Shown: positions 39,371 through 51,013, counted from the first letter of the stretch. The stretch: 64,000 nucleotides of DNA from Bradyrhizobium ontarionense (GCF_021088345.1 NZ_CP088156.1:1550001-1614000); one strand, 5' to 3'. The notes: generated by a model from the sequence alone, not told the origin. Numbers and translations are program-made.

Positions 39371-39681
39371 ACAACAGTCGGTCTGTGCGCATTTTCTCGA
39401 CCCGGACAAGCCAGCCATCGACGCAATCGTCGTCACCGGCGGCAGGCATGCCGTCACGATGGAAAGAAGCGCAGGATTTGGCGTCCAATAGATCCGCAAA
39501 GGACCCGAGTTCTGGACCGGCCTCGAAATTGGCGCTGGCAGAATTGGAAAAGTTCCACGGATTGGAGCGGTGAGACTGAATACGTGACGCCGACGCCCCG
39601 GCCTGCACTGGGGCGACGTGCGAGCGAACCCTACCGCGCCTTCCAACGACCACGCGAGGCGGATGAGCTGGCGCAGCAGCC
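39371..39681. other. Intergenic region after the signalling cassette
   Basis: About 310 bases. A rightward frame beginning with a GTG that overlaps the receiver-HPt stop could encode 68 residues (39367-39573) but is Ser-rich with no family resemblance. No terminator, repeat or RNA was recognised. Confidence 0.35.
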
Positions 39682-40539
39682 TCAGGCGCGCGCCGTCACC
39701 AGCCAGATCGAGCCGGACAGCGTGACACTTTCGCCGGCGAGATGCTGCGCAAGCAGGTCGCGGACGGACTGCCGCGCCGCCTCGCGCGTTTCCGGCGGAT
39801 GGCCCTCGAGCGCACGGCTGGCCGGACCGATCTCGAAGGCCGACTGCACGGCGGCATCGAGCCCATTCCCGATGGCGATATCGAGCGACAGCGCGCAGGC
39901 CTCGAGCGCGACGTCGCTGAAGCCGGCGTCACCGAGGATGCGGCGCACCCGCGCGTCCGATGCGAAGGCAAATGGACCGGGATCGTCCGGCGCCATCTCA
40001 GGCAGCTTGGGCACGTGGCGATAGACCGCCTGCAGCGGCGCCATCATCCACGGATTGGTTTTCGGCTCGCGCCAGCAGGCGAACACGACGCGGCCGCCGG
40101 GCTTCAGCGCGCGGCGGAGGTTGGCGAACGACACCACGGGGTCCGCAAAGAACATGACGCCGAACCGCGACACGAGCAGGTCGAAGCTCGCCGGCGGGAA
40201 CGGATGCACGGTGGCATCCGCCAGCACGAACTCCGCGGGAAGTCCGGCTGGCGCCACCGCGCGCGCCCGCTCCAGCATCGGCGTGGAGATGTCGACCCCA
40301 AGCACGTGTCCGCTCGGAGCGACCTGCCCAGCCAGGGCAATCGACAACCCGCCGCAGCCGCAGCCGACGTCGAGGATGCGCTCGCCCGGGCGCGCCGCGA
40401 TGCGCTCGATCAGGATCCGCGAGACCGGCCTGAGCAGGATGTCCTGCGCCTCCTGGCGATCGGACCAGCGCTGGCCGCCGGGCCCGTTCCAATAGGCGAT
40501 CTGATCGGCATTGCGGTCGTGACCTGAAGGCACCTGCAT
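39682..40539 (-). CDS. Class I SAM-dependent methyltransferase
   Basis: About 285 residues from the ATG at 40539; the frame extends to an ATG at 40590, and either start is possible. The methyltransferase 11/25 fold shows in RILDVGCGCGGLSIALAGQV (SAM loop), VLGVDISTPMLERAR, FVLADATVHPFPPASFDLLVSRFGVMFF and LRRALKPGGRVVFACWRE. The N-terminal QIAYWNGPGGQRWSDRQ segment is typical of a Rhizobiales subfamily of unknown substrate. It is transcribed toward the signalling cassette and away from the next minus-strand gene by about 90 bases. Substrate cannot be inferred. Confidence 0.85.
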   Translation of the reverse strand: MQVPSGHDRNADQIAYWNGPGGQRWSDRQEAQDILLRPVSRILIERIAARPGERILDVGCGCGGLSIALAGQVAPSGHVLGVDISTPMLERARAVAPAGLPAEFVLADATVHPFPPASFDLLVSRFGVMFFADPVVSFANLRRALKPGGRVVFACWREPKTNPWMMAPLQAVYRHVPKLPEMAPDDPGPFAFASDARVRRILGDAGFSDVALEACALSLDIAIGNGLDAAVQSAFEIGPASRALEGHPPETREAARQSVRDLLAQHLAGESVTLSGSIWLVTARA

Positions 40540-40627
40540 GATGGCCCTGTCCGAGAGTTCATCGAGAGAGCCTCCATCGCGCATGGACATGGCTCGCCTG
40601 TCAAGGCACGCGTGCTCGATGCGGCCG

Positions 40628-41206
40628 TTACCAAGGTTCGGAGAGACTCTCGCCGACCGCGAGAGCGACCCAGCGCTCGCTCAGCCGCGCGAACTCCTGT
40701 CGGATCGCGGCGCAGCGCGCCGGCGTGTAGATCGCACGCTCGGCGGACGACATGCCGTTCAGAAGGCTCCGCGCCGCCTGCGCCATCTCGGCCCCGCGCG
40801 CCTGCAGCGCCGGATCATCAGCGTGCTGCAGCCAGTCCTGCCAGCACACGTAGGTCGCCCGTTCGGAGCGGGCATAATCCTCGCCCAGCTCCGGCATCAG
40901 GCGCGCGTCCTTGGCCGCATGCCTGCGGCGCAGGCGCGAGGCGTCACGTGGCGAGCTCCCCTGCGCGACGGCATGAAAGGTCCCGGCGGTGCCGCCCGCA
41001 GCCAGCCGCCCGAACACGGCGCCCGCGATGCCCAAATGTTTCTCGACGAGGAAATGCTGCAGATCATGCGGCATCCAGGGATCGAAGCCCGGCGCGGGAT
41101 CCATCTCGAGGATGCGCCCGTCGCGCAGGGACGCGCGCACCGCGTAGCGGCGGTTGCCAGCGCGGAGGAAGGACACGATCATGGAGGTGTGAGCCTGACG
41201 GGCCAT
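40628..41206 (-). CDS. Hypothetical protein
   Basis: A 192-residue protein starting MARQAHTSMIVSFLRAGNRRYAV. No signal peptide or transmembrane helix is obvious. The N-terminal third has beta-strand-like alternation (YAVRASLRDGRILEMDP, then FDPWMPHDLQHFLVEKH); the C-terminal two thirds are Arg/Ala/Glu-rich and probably helical. The HDLQHFLVEK block looks conserved in type, and similar hypothetical proteins occur in actinobacteria and rhizobia in my memory, but I cannot name a family. The frame is open further upstream to 41275, but that part looks non-coding. Same strand as the methyltransferase. Confidence 0.65.
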   Translation of the reverse strand: MARQAHTSMIVSFLRAGNRRYAVRASLRDGRILEMDPAPGFDPWMPHDLQHFLVEKHLGIAGAVFGRLAAGGTAGTFHAVAQGSSPRDASRLRRRHAAKDARLMPELGEDYARSERATYVCWQDWLQHADDPALQARGAEMAQAARSLLNGMSSAERAIYTPARCAAIRQEFARLSERWVALAVGESLSEPW

Positions 41207-41400
41207 GGCGGGGCTTCGCGCTCGATTGAGCCGGATGATCCATACCAGCTTACGGTCTTTGGAGGCGCGCCACAAATCGCGCGTTGCAAGCTGCCGCGGT
41301 GTTTCCCAGATGACGATCTGGAACCCGGTTCGGGATCAGGCATTCTCGTTGCAGGCCATCGCAGAGCTTTGCGCGGCCAGCGATCGCAACCGCGAGGGAA

Positions 41401-41658
41401 ATGATGGTGATGGGTCGACATGCTCCCCTGCTCCTGCTGGTGGCTACTCTGTCGTGCGCGACAGCCGGCAACGCAGATGCCGCCGGCGGACGAAACGGCG
41501 CCCCTGTACCGACCCAGCAGAATCCCGTGTTCTCGGATCCGCTCAATCTGCCGATCACGTCGTCACGGCCGCTGATCCAGCCCTACAGTCCTTCCTATCC
41601 GTCGTACCAGATCAGACCGACACAGCCGCGCTATCCGAGCCGGCAGCAGTCGCGCTAG
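41401..41658 (+). CDS. Small secreted Pro/Tyr/Ser-rich protein
   Basis: An 85-residue protein with a signal peptide (HAPLLLLVATLSCATAGNADA) and a mature part with many Pro, Ser, Tyr and Gln (IQPYSPSYPSYQIRPTQPRYPSRQQSR). GAGGGA lies just upstream of three closely spaced ATG codons (41401, 41404 and 41410), so the exact start is uncertain. No domain is recognised. Low-complexity secreted tails like this are common in rhizobial hypothetical proteins. Confidence 0.6.
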   Translation: MMVMGRHAPLLLLVATLSCATAGNADAAGGRNGAPVPTQQNPVFSDPLNLPITSSRPLIQPYSPSYPSYQIRPTQPRYPSRQQSR

Positions 41659-41747
41659 GATCGCGCCCCTGCCCGGCGAGACGGCATTCCCGCGCGCTTG
41701 AAAGCCGCGATGGTCTCTGATTTGCATTGCAGGCCATCGGAGCCCTC

Positions 41748-42575
41748 ATGCGCTGTCTCGTCGTCGCCGACCTTCATTACGCATTGCCGCAGTTCGACTG
41801 GCTGGTGGCGGCTGCCGATCATTTCGACGCGGTGGTGTTCGCTGGCGACGCGCTCGATCTCGGATCGATCGTCGACATCCGCGCGCAGATCGTCGTCGTC
41901 AGGAAATACCTTGGGCTCCTCGCAGCCAAGACGCGCGTCATGATCTGCTCCGGCAATCACGACCTGGAGGACCGGAGCGCAGAGGGGGAGAAAATTGCGG
42001 CATGGATCGGCACCGTCCGCGCGCTCGGCATCGCGGCCGACGGCGACGACCTCATGGTCGGCGATACGCTGTTCTCGATCTGCCCGTGGTGGGACGGCCC
42101 GCGGGTTAGGGCCGCGATCGAACGTCAGCTCGAAGCTGCCGCTGCACGCAAGGCCGCGCGCTGGATCTGGGTGCATCATGCGCCACCCGCCAGCTCGCCG
42201 GTGAGTTGGGGCGGCAAGCGCTTCTTCGGCGATGCCGAGCTGGTCGGCTGGATCGAACGCCATCAGCCGGCCATGGTGATCTCCGGCCACGTCCACCAAT
42301 CGCCGTTCATCACCGATGGCTCGTGGTTCGATCGGCTCGGCGCGACCTGGGTGTTCAACACCGGCCGACAGCCCGGGCGGCCGCCGACCTCGATCGTGAT
42401 CGACACCGATGAGGCTCACGCGTTCTGGCTCGCTGCAGGCCAGGCGGAATGGATCGATCTCGCGTCGCCGCTGCAGCGACCGGCGCAGCCGGTGACCGAG
42501 CCGCCGGACTGGCTCAGAGCCGTGGGTCGGATTCCAGATCCGTTCCTGGCGAGACCTGCTGCGGCGGCAGGTTGA
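41748..42575 (+). CDS. Metallophosphoesterase
   Basis: A 275-residue calcineurin-like phosphoesterase. Metal ligands lie in LVVADLHY, FAGDALDLG, CSGNHDLED, VHHAPPA and ISGHVHQSPF. CGGAG lies about eight bases before the ATG at 41748; the frame extends 21 bases upstream. It differs from the phosphoesterase at 6.5 kb and is closer to the small YfcE-like or Icc-like type. Substrate unknown. Its 3' end overlaps the convergent cyclic-nucleotide-binding gene by about 60 bases. The overlap might allow mutual antisense control; a link to cyclic nucleotides is conceivable but unproven. Confidence 0.85.
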   Translation: MRCLVVADLHYALPQFDWLVAAADHFDAVVFAGDALDLGSIVDIRAQIVVVRKYLGLLAAKTRVMICSGNHDLEDRSAEGEKIAAWIGTVRALGIAADGDDLMVGDTLFSICPWWDGPRVRAAIERQLEAAAARKAARWIWVHHAPPASSPVSWGGKRFFGDAELVGWIERHQPAMVISGHVHQSPFITDGSWFDRLGATWVFNTGRQPGRPPTSIVIDTDEAHAFWLAAGQAEWIDLASPLQRPAQPVTEPPDWLRAVGRIPDPFLARPAAAAG

Positions 42576-42999
42576 TCATGCTCTGCAGCACGTCGCCGAC
42601 CATCGCCAGATGCGCGCCGTGGCCGGCATATTGCCGCTTCAGGTCGGCGAGATAGGTGTTGGCGACGTTGAGGCGCTGCGCCAGCATGCGCGCGATCGAC
42701 AGCGTCGCCTCGGGATTTTCAGCCAGAAAGCGCCGCGCGTCGCGGATCTCGCAGATCCGGCAGTCCGTCACTGCGCGCACGGTCGCCGTGTGCGGCTGCT
42801 CCAGCAGCAGCGACATCTCGCCGAACATCGCACCCGGCTCGGACACGAGCGCGACCGTCGCGCCAGCCTTGATCACCTCGAGCCGCCCGTCGAGCAGGAC
42901 GTAGAGATGCCCGGTGCTGTGGCCCTCCTCCAGCAGATCAACGCCTGCAGCAATGGTCCGCTCTTGTCCGCCGGTGCAGTGACGCAGGAAGTCGGTCAT
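42514..42999 (-). CDS. Cyclic nucleotide-binding domain protein
   Basis: A 161-residue protein with a single cNMP-binding fold: ERTIAAGVDLLEEGHSTGHLYVLLDGRLEVIK, GAMFGEMSLLLEQPHTATVRAVTDC (phosphate-binding cassette-like with FGEMSLL), and the following helices. There is no C-terminal helix-turn-helix, so it is not a CRP-type transcription factor; the last 60 residues are helical and end in a polar tail. The Arg expected in the phosphate-binding cassette is replaced by His/Thr (PHTATV), so cNMP binding is uncertain. It overlaps the convergent phosphoesterase gene tail to tail. Confidence 0.82.
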   Translation of the reverse strand: MTDFLRHCTGGQERTIAAGVDLLEEGHSTGHLYVLLDGRLEVIKAGATVALVSEPGAMFGEMSLLLEQPHTATVRAVTDCRICEIRDARRFLAENPEATLSIARMLAQRLNVANTYLADLKRQYAGHGAHLAMVGDVLQSMINLPPQQVSPGTDLESDPRL

Positions 43000-43211
43000 C
43001 GGTCGTCCGCGATGTTCACCACGCGCGAGCCTAGCGGAAGGAACAGCCGATCGCCACGCGAAATCGTCCAGACGCTTCGCACCGGCTGCCGAAAAAGGAT
43101 TTTAAACCTTGTCCGAATGAGGCCACCCGGCGCGCCTACGCGTCTATACGAGGCTGCGCTACACGCTCACACAACCTGAGACCGAGCTTGGGATTGCGGG
43201 GATAGGTCGTC

Positions 43212-43421
43212 ATGCAAAAATGGCTGGTGGAGCTGATCGTCTCCTGGCTTCCATTCATCATCCTGATCGGGGTGGGGGTTTCGCTCGGCCGTCGAGGCTC
43301 GCTCGGTCCCCGCACAAACGTGGTTCAGCTGTACGAGCAGCAGATCGATGAAACCAAACGCACGAACGTGCTTCTGGAAAGGATCGCCATCAGCCTGGAA
43401 AATCGACGCACGCCGCAATAG
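43212..43421 (+). CDS. Small membrane protein with coiled-coil-like tail
   Basis: A 69-residue protein. An N-terminal transmembrane helix (WLVELIVSWLPFIILIGVGVSL) is followed by a basic RRG turn and a Gln/Glu/Leu-rich segment likely to form a helix (VVQLYEQQIDETKRTNVLLERIAISLENRR). The N-terminal layout is a little like the extreme N-terminus of FtsH but too short to be it. GGGATAGG lies about five bases before the ATG. It is monocistronic beside tRNA-Val. I recognise no family. Confidence 0.65.
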   Translation: MQKWLVELIVSWLPFIILIGVGVSLGRRGSLGPRTNVVQLYEQQIDETKRTNVLLERIAISLENRRTPQ

Positions 43422-43461
43422 CAGCGCGACCATTTCGAGGGTGCGTCCCGGTGGATGCGAA

Positions 43462-43538
43462 TGGTAGGCGGTGAGAGATTCGAACTCCCGACCCTCTCGG
43501 TGTAAACGAGATGCTCTAACCAGCTGAGCTAACCGCCC
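43462..43538 (-). tRNA. tRNA-Val (UAC)
   Basis: The minus strand starts GGGCGGTTAGCTCAGCTGG and folds into a cloverleaf with the loop TTTACAC, anticodon UAC, reading GUA and related Val codons. The acceptor pairs GGGCGGT with ACCGCCT (one G-U). The T loop is GTTCGAATC, discriminator A, and CCA is encoded; 77 bases in all. Confidence 0.97.
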
Positions 43539-43579
43539 GCCTATGCGCGAGGCTTCTTTACCTCCTGCCCGGCTCCGGA

Positions 43580-43981
43580 TCAATCACCCGGACGTCCGGG
43601 CAGACGCGTTATCTGGTCGAGCCAGCCGACAGCGGAGCCGCACCAGATCTGCCGGCGTGGCGGCAGCCGATCGCGCTGACGGATGCTGCCCCAGCGAATG
43701 CCCCAATCGCCACCATCCCCCTCACCGCTGGAAAACAGCGGTGTCCCGCAGTCGCTACAGAAATGCTGGTGGCGTGGCCGGCCGTTGTCGCCGAGCTTGG
43801 TATAGCGCCTGGGTGAGCCGGCTGTCAGCCGCACATCGTCCGCAGTGCAGATCACGGTCACCCGGAACGGAGAGCCGGTCAGCGTCTGGCAATCGGTGCA
43901 GTGGCAGATCGAAACCCGTTCGGGATCGACCTCCGCCTGATAGGTGATACGGCCGCAGTGGCAGCTGCCATCAATCTGCAT
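43580..43981 (-). CDS. GFA family zinc protein (glutathione-dependent formaldehyde-activating type)
   Basis: A 133-residue protein of the GFA/CENP-V fold. Zinc-binding Cys residues are visible as SCHCGRITY, ICHCTDCQTLTG and CSDCGTPLFSS. Family members include the glutathione-dependent formaldehyde-activating enzyme Gfa, but most members have no proven activity, so function is uncertain. The ATG at 43981 is preceded by GGGAGAGGG. It lies downstream of lon on the same strand, past the lon terminator. The C-terminal 40 residues are unusually rich in Arg and Gly. Confidence 0.85.
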   Translation of the reverse strand: MQIDGSCHCGRITYQAEVDPERVSICHCTDCQTLTGSPFRVTVICTADDVRLTAGSPRRYTKLGDNGRPRHQHFCSDCGTPLFSSGEGDGGDWGIRWGSIRQRDRLPPRRQIWCGSAVGWLDQITRLPGRPGD

Positions 43982-43993
43982 CGCCCTCTCCCT

Positions 43994-44023
43994 CAAACGA
44001 AAACGGCGCCCGAAGGCGCCGTT
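43994..44023 (-). terminator. Terminator after lon
   Basis: On the minus strand, AACGGCGCC-TTCG-GGCGCCGTT (9-bp stem with a stable UUCG-type loop) is followed by TTCGTTT. It begins about 20 bases past the lon stop and lies within 15 bases of the GFA start. Confidence 0.9.
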
Positions 44024-44041
44024 CCGCAAAGTCTTTCCGGT

Positions 44042-46468
<2,427 letters not shown>

Positions 46469-46795
46469 GGCCTGTTCCTTCTGTTTTGCCCCCTTGCACG
46501 CAGCCCGCCATCGTGCGCAACCGCCACAAGGTGCGATCTGATCCGGACTTCACTGACGCGTCGATATCGCCCGCTTGCGTCGGATCGTTGTTGAGGCGAA
46601 TCCCGGATTCGAGATTTGTGCCGCCACGAGACATTAGGTGGCTATCGACCCGGGGGGTGTCAAGTGTCGGAAAACGCCCACCAAATAAGGCTTTACGCGG
46701 CGGGATGATGAAAAGCTGCGATGCCGCGGACAGCACGTCCGCGGCGATCGCCGATCTGAAAAATCGAGGTCTTCTGTCTATCGTACCAGCGCGGA
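46469..46795. other. lon-clpX intergenic region
   Basis: About 330 bases with no gene. It holds the leftward lon promoter region and the 3' end of the clpX transcript. A TTGACA-containing promoter candidate lies at 46633-46663; nothing else stands out. Confidence 0.45.
46633..46663 (-). promoter_or_regulatory. Candidate lon promoter
   Basis: On the minus strand a perfect TTGACA (46658-46663, preceded by C to give CTTGACA) is followed after 19 bases by CCTAAT. The CTTG start and C-rich approach to the -10 resemble an RpoH heat-shock promoter as much as a housekeeping one. It lies about 165 bases before the lon start codon. Confidence 0.4.
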
Positions 46796-48070
46796 TCACG
46801 CGCTGGCGCTGCTTTCCACGGCACGATCGGAACGATCGGCGTAGATGTAGAGCGGACGCGCCGTACCTTCGACCACCTCGCGCGAGATGACCACTTCCTC
46901 GACACCTTCGAGGCCCGGCAGGTCGAACATCGTCTCGAGCAGGATGCTCTCAAGGATCGACCGCAGACCGCGCGCGCCGGTCTTGCGCTCGATGGCCTTG
47001 CGGGCCACAGCCCCCAGCGCCTCGTCGGCGAAGGTCAGCTCGATGTTCTCCATCTCGAACAGCCGCTGATACTGCTTGACCAGCGCGTTCTTCGGGTCGG
47101 TCAGGATCTTCTTCAGCGAGGTCTCGTCGAGATCCTCGAGCGTCGCGACCACCGGCAGACGGCCGACGAATTCGGGGATCAGGCCGTACTTCAGGAGATC
47201 CTCAGGCTCGACGTGACGGAAGATCTCGCCGGTGCGGCGATCTTCCGGCGCCAGCACCTGGGCAGCGAAGCCGATCGAGGTCGACCGGCCGCGCGCTGAG
47301 ATGATCTTCTCGAGACCTGAGAACGCACCACCGCAGATGAACAGGATATTGGTGGTGTCGACCTGCAGGAACTCCTGCTGCGGATGCTTGCGGCCGCCCT
47401 GCGGCGGAACCGACGCGACCGTGCCTTCCATGATCTTGAGCAGCGCCTGCTGGACGCCCTCGCCCGACACGTCGCGGGTGATCGAGGGATTGTCCGACTT
47501 GCGACTGATCTTGTCGATCTCGTCGATGTAGACAATGCCACGCTGCGCCCGCTCGACATTGTAGTCGGCGGCCTGCAGCAGCTTCAGGATGATGTTCTCG
47601 ACATCCTCACCGACATAGCCGGCCTCGGTCAGCGTGGTCGCGTCAGCCATCGTGAACGGCACGTCCAGGATGCGGGCCAGCGTCTGCGCAAGCAGCGTCT
47701 TGCCCGAACCGGTCGGACCGATCAGCAGGATGTTCGACTTCGCGAGCTCGACGTCGGAGTGCTTGGTCTGGTGGTTCAGCCGCTTGTAGTGGTTATGAAC
47801 CGCGACCGAGAGCACCTTCTTCGCATGGCTCTGGCCGATCACGTAATCGTCGAGAACCTTGCAGATCTCCTTCGGGGTCGGAATGCCGTCGCGCGACTTG
47901 ACCAGCGAGGACTTGTTCTCCTCGCGGATGATGTCCATGCAGAGTTCGACGCATTCGTCGCAGATGAAGACGGTTGGACCTGCGATCAGTTTGCGGACTT
48001 CGTGCTGGCTCTTGCCGCAGAACGAGCAATACAGCGTGTTCTTGGAGTCGCCCGTGCCGACCTTACTCAT
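46796..48070 (-). CDS. clpX: ATP-dependent Clp protease, ATPase subunit ClpX
   Basis: A 424-residue AAA+ unfoldase starting [20 protein letters not shown]. The zinc-binding domain has [11 protein letters not shown] and [10 protein letters not shown]; the AAA+ module has Walker A ([13 protein letters not shown]), Walker B ([12 protein letters not shown]) and the sensor/pore segments. It feeds substrates to ClpP. GGAGACAGGA lies just before the ATG at 48070. The clpP-clpX order with a long separating region is normal for this class. Confidence 0.97.
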   Translation of the reverse strand: MSKVGTGDSKNTLYCSFCGKSQHEVRKLIAGPTVFICDECVELCMDIIREENKSSLVKSRDGIPTPKEICKVLDDYVIGQSHAKKVLSVAVHNHYKRLNHQTKHSDVELAKSNILLIGPTGSGKTLLAQTLARILDVPFTMADATTLTEAGYVGEDVENIILKLLQAADYNVERAQRGIVYIDEIDKISRKSDNPSITRDVSGEGVQQALLKIMEGTVASVPPQGGRKHPQQEFLQVDTTNILFICGGAFSGLEKIISARGRSTSIGFAAQVLAPEDRRTGEIFRHVEPEDLLKYGLIPEFVGRLPVVATLEDLDETSLKKILTDPKNALVKQYQRLFEMENIELTFADEALGAVARKAIERKTGARGLRSILESILLETMFDLPGLEGVEEVVISREVVEGTARPLYIYADRSDRAVESSASA

Positions 48071-48548
48071 TCCTGTCTCCGTCCGCGGTTCGCTCTTGTC
48101 CGCCCGTTTTGTTCCGATCCGGTATAGGCCGGACCAGACTGGTGAAAGAGCAAATTTCGTACCAAAATTAACACCTTGTTCTTCACCCGCCGTGCACCCA
48201 CGACCTGCGCGAATCCCCCACGATCCATAACTGGACAGTCTAGCCAATCATGCTGTCATCCGACTATCAAGAATTCGCTAATCGGAGGACTCACCATAGA
48301 CCGTGACATTACCGTGATTTTGGGGCTTGACACGGTAAGGATACGCGAAATCAACGGAACGTTGCGTGTTTGCCACGCCTGTTCGCCGGTTTCACGGCAG
48401 GGTTGCGGCCCTGTTCAGACCGCACCTTGATACCTTTGGCAGCATTGAGCCGGCTCCTGCCGGACCACGCCGCTTGAAAGAACGGCCCCTGAAGCCTGAC
48501 GCCTCGAGATGTAGAACCTCGAGACTTGAAGCCTCAGGACCCGACGCC
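48071..48548. other. clpP-clpX intergenic region
   Basis: About 480 bases without a gene. It contains the clpX promoter region, an operator-like set of ACCGTGA motifs at 48300-48338, and imperfect direct repeats at 48491-48557 that run into the end of clpP. A TTGACA-like stretch in the right-facing direction (48326-48331) is part of the motif set and not an obvious promoter for any gene. Confidence 0.45.
48300..48338. promoter_or_regulatory. Operator-like triple ACCGTGA motif upstream of clpX
   Basis: Two direct copies of ACCGTGA (48300-48306 and 48311-48317) are followed by an inverted copy; the latter two form a perfect 8-base inverted repeat, TTACCGTG and CACGGTAA, with a 14-base spacer. 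It lies about 240 bases upstream of the clpX start. The arrangement suggests binding of a dimeric regulator. Confidence 0.4.
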
Positions 48549-48557
48549 TCAAGACTT
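48491..48557. repeat. Imperfect direct repeats at the 3' end of clpP
   Basis: GAAGCCT...GACGCCTC followed by CCTCGAGACTT at 48491-48527 recurs as GAAGCCT...GACGCCTC and CCTCAAGACTT at 48528-48557. The second copy includes the clpP stop codon, so the first may have arisen by duplication of the gene end. Confidence 0.5.
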
Positions 48558-49184
48558 GGCCATTGAAGCCGGCTCTTCCGGCCGCTTGTCGATCACCTTG
48601 TCGATCAGGCCAAATTCCGCCGCAGCTTCCGCCGTGAGGAATTTGTCGCGTTCCAACGCATCCTCGATCGCCTTGTAGGACTGGCCGGTGTGCTTGACGT
48701 AGATCTCGTTGAGCCGCTTCTTGAGGTTCAGGATCTCCTGAGCGTGCAGCATGATGTCGGTCGCCTGGCCCTGGAAGCCGCCGGACGGCTGGTGAACCAT
48801 GATGCGCGAGTTCGGCAGCGAGAAACGCATGTCCTTGTGGCCGGCGCAGAGCAGCAGCGAGCCCATCGAGGCCGCCTGTCCCGTGCACAGCGTCGACACG
48901 GCCGGACGGATGAACTGCATCGTGTCGTAGATCGCGAGACCCGACGTCACCACCCCGCCCGGCGAGTTGATGTACATCGCGATTTCCTTCTTCGGGTTCT
49001 CGGCCTCGAGGAACAGCAGCTGTGCGACAACCAAGGTCGCCATTCCGTCCTCGACCGGACCGGTCAAGAAGATGATGCGCTCCTTCAGGAGCCGCGAGAA
49101 AATGTCGTAGGCGCGCTCACCGCGGTTGGTCTGTTCGACCACCATGGGCACAAGGTTCATATAGGTTTCGACGGGATCGCGCAT
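48549..49184 (-). CDS. clpP: ATP-dependent Clp protease, proteolytic subunit ClpP
   Basis: A 211-residue serine peptidase. Catalytic Ser106 lies in [11 protein letters not shown], the His in [10 protein letters not shown], and the Asp in the following [13 protein letters not shown] segment ([15 protein letters not shown]). The N-terminal [27 protein letters not shown] is typical. It forms tetradecamers that degrade proteins unfolded by ClpX. A C-terminal tail of about 10 residues is repeated in the downstream DNA. Confidence 0.97.
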   Translation of the reverse strand: MRDPVETYMNLVPMVVEQTNRGERAYDIFSRLLKERIIFLTGPVEDGMATLVVAQLLFLEAENPKKEIAMYINSPGGVVTSGLAIYDTMQFIRPAVSTLCTGQAASMGSLLLCAGHKDMRFSLPNSRIMVHQPSGGFQGQATDIMLHAQEILNLKKRLNEIYVKHTGQSYKAIEDALERDKFLTAEAAAEFGLIDKVIDKRPEEPASMAKS

Positions 49185-49481
49185 GAATCACCCAAGGGTT
49201 GGACCAGCAGTTGAGACGACCGGCCGCCGCAGATGAGGCTCTTCTCAAGAGCGGCGACGGACAGTGGCCCCGTGATGCAGAACTTCAAGACCGAGCCCAC
49301 AGATATGGACCATTTTCCCGGTGACAAGACCGGGGAGCGTGACCGACCGCGGGCGAGGTCTTTCCCCTGTTCAAGCTGATTCCCATCGCGGCGACCAGCG
49401 TCCGGAACCATCCTGACCGGCGCTTTCGCCGGTCAACCTTAATCAGACGCTCCTGTCGCGAACGCCACAGAGGCGGCCCGA

Positions 49482-50840
49482 TCAGGCCGCCTTGTCGCTA
49501 TCGTCGTCCTTGAACAGCTCATCCTTCGACACCTTCTTCTCGGTGACGTTGGCGAGCTCGAGGATGAAGTCGACGACCTTGTCCTCGTAGATCGGCGCGC
49601 GCAGCTGGGCGAGCGCCTGCGCGTTGCTGCGATAGAAGTCCCAGACCTCCTTCTCGCGACCGGGCATCGAGCGCGCACGCTCGATCACGGCGCGGCTGAC
49701 CTCGTCGTCGGTCACGGTGATCTTGTTCTTCTCGCCGATCTCCGACAGCACGAGGCCGAGGCGCACGCGGCGGTCGGCGATGGTGCGGTACTCCTCCTTC
49801 GCCTTGTCCTCGGTCGTGTTCTCGTCGGCGAAGGTCTTGCCGCTGGAGTCCATCTCGGCCTTCACCGAGTTCCACATCAGGTTGAACTCCTCGTCGATCA
49901 GCGACGGCGGCGCATCGAACTTGTGCGTCTCGTCGAGACGGTCGAGCAGCGTGCGCTTCACGCGCTGGCGGGTGGCCTGGTTGAACTCGCCGGCGAGACG
50001 GTCGCGCATCAGCTGCTTGAGCTTGTCGAGCGATTCGAGGCCGAGCGTCTTGGCGAACTCGTCGTCGATCACCTTGTCCTCCGGCGCCTCGATCGCGGTC
50101 GCGGTGGTCTCGAACTCGGCCGCCTTCCCGGCGAGCTCGTTGTTCAGGTAGTTGGTGGGGAACGTGACCTTGAGCGTGCGGGTCTCGCCGACGCCGATCC
50201 CGATCAGCTGATCCTCGAAGCCGGGGATGAAGGTGTTCGAGCCGATCACGACATCGATGCCTTCGCCGGTGCCGCCCTCGAAGGCAACGCCGTCGATCGT
50301 GCCCTTGAAGCTGACCTTCACGCGGTCACCGCTCTCGGCCTTGGCGCCGTCGGCCTTCGCCGCATAGCCGCGGTTGGCGTCGGCCAGCCGCTTGATCGCC
50401 TCGTCGACGTCGGCGTCGGTGATGTCGGCGACCGGCTTCTCGACCGAGAACGTCTTGAAATCGGCGAGCGCGATCGCCGGGACGACCTCGACGGCCACGG
50501 TGTAGGTCAGGTCCGACTGGCCGGTGAGGATCTTTTCGACCTCGGCCTCCTCGGTCGGCATCGTGACCTTCGGCTCGGTCGCGAGGCGGAAGCCGCGCTC
50601 GGTGAAGATCTGCGTGTTGGTGTCGCGGATGGTCTGGTCGATGGTCTCGGCCATGACCGACTTGCCGTAGATCTTCTTCAGATGCGCGACCGGCACCTTG
50701 CCGGGGCGAAAGCCGTTGATACGGACCTTATCCTTGAGATCGACCAGCTTGGCGTCCGCCTTGGCGTCGAGATCGGCCGCGGGAACGCTGATCTGGAACT
50801 CGTGCTTCAAGCCTTCCGACAAGGTTTCTGTGACCTGCAT
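49482..50840 (-). CDS. tig: Trigger factor
   Basis: A 452-residue ribosome-associated chaperone and prolyl isomerase, starting [21 protein letters not shown]. The ribosome-binding signature is [16 protein letters not shown]; the FKBP-type PPIase domain appears as [24 protein letters not shown] through VTFPTNY; the C-terminal helical chaperone arms follow, ending in a charged [13 protein letters not shown] tail. The ATG at 50840 is the conserved start; the frame stays open upstream through tRNA-Leu but that is not coding. About 300 bases separate it from clpP, so the two may have separate promoters. Confidence 0.97.
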   Translation of the reverse strand: MQVTETLSEGLKHEFQISVPAADLDAKADAKLVDLKDKVRINGFRPGKVPVAHLKKIYGKSVMAETIDQTIRDTNTQIFTERGFRLATEPKVTMPTEEAEVEKILTGQSDLTYTVAVEVVPAIALADFKTFSVEKPVADITDADVDEAIKRLADANRGYAAKADGAKAESGDRVKVSFKGTIDGVAFEGGTGEGIDVVIGSNTFIPGFEDQLIGIGVGETRTLKVTFPTNYLNNELAGKAAEFETTATAIEAPEDKVIDDEFAKTLGLESLDKLKQLMRDRLAGEFNQATRQRVKRTLLDRLDETHKFDAPPSLIDEEFNLMWNSVKAEMDSSGKTFADENTTEDKAKEEYRTIADRRVRLGLVLSEIGEKNKITVTDDEVSRAVIERARSMPGREKEVWDFYRSNAQALAQLRAPIYEDKVVDFILELANVTEKKVSKDELFKDDDSDKAA

Positions 50841-51013
50841 GGCGTCAATCTTCTTCCGCTTCGGTTCGAACCCTTGCGATCCGAACACACCTGACTCAAT
50901 TGTGGACGACGCGCGGCAACGGGCCTTGCGCCGGGTGGGTCGGCGCCCCCGCTTTCTCTTTGCGAGAGAACGGGGTCGCCGGTAAAAACTTGGGCAAACG
51001 CTGAGGAAGCGCT

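Noticed and set aside
39367..39573. A 68-residue frame overlapping the receiver-HPt stop
   Set aside because: Ser-rich, without family resemblance or a clear ribosome site; the GTGA overlap alone is not enough.
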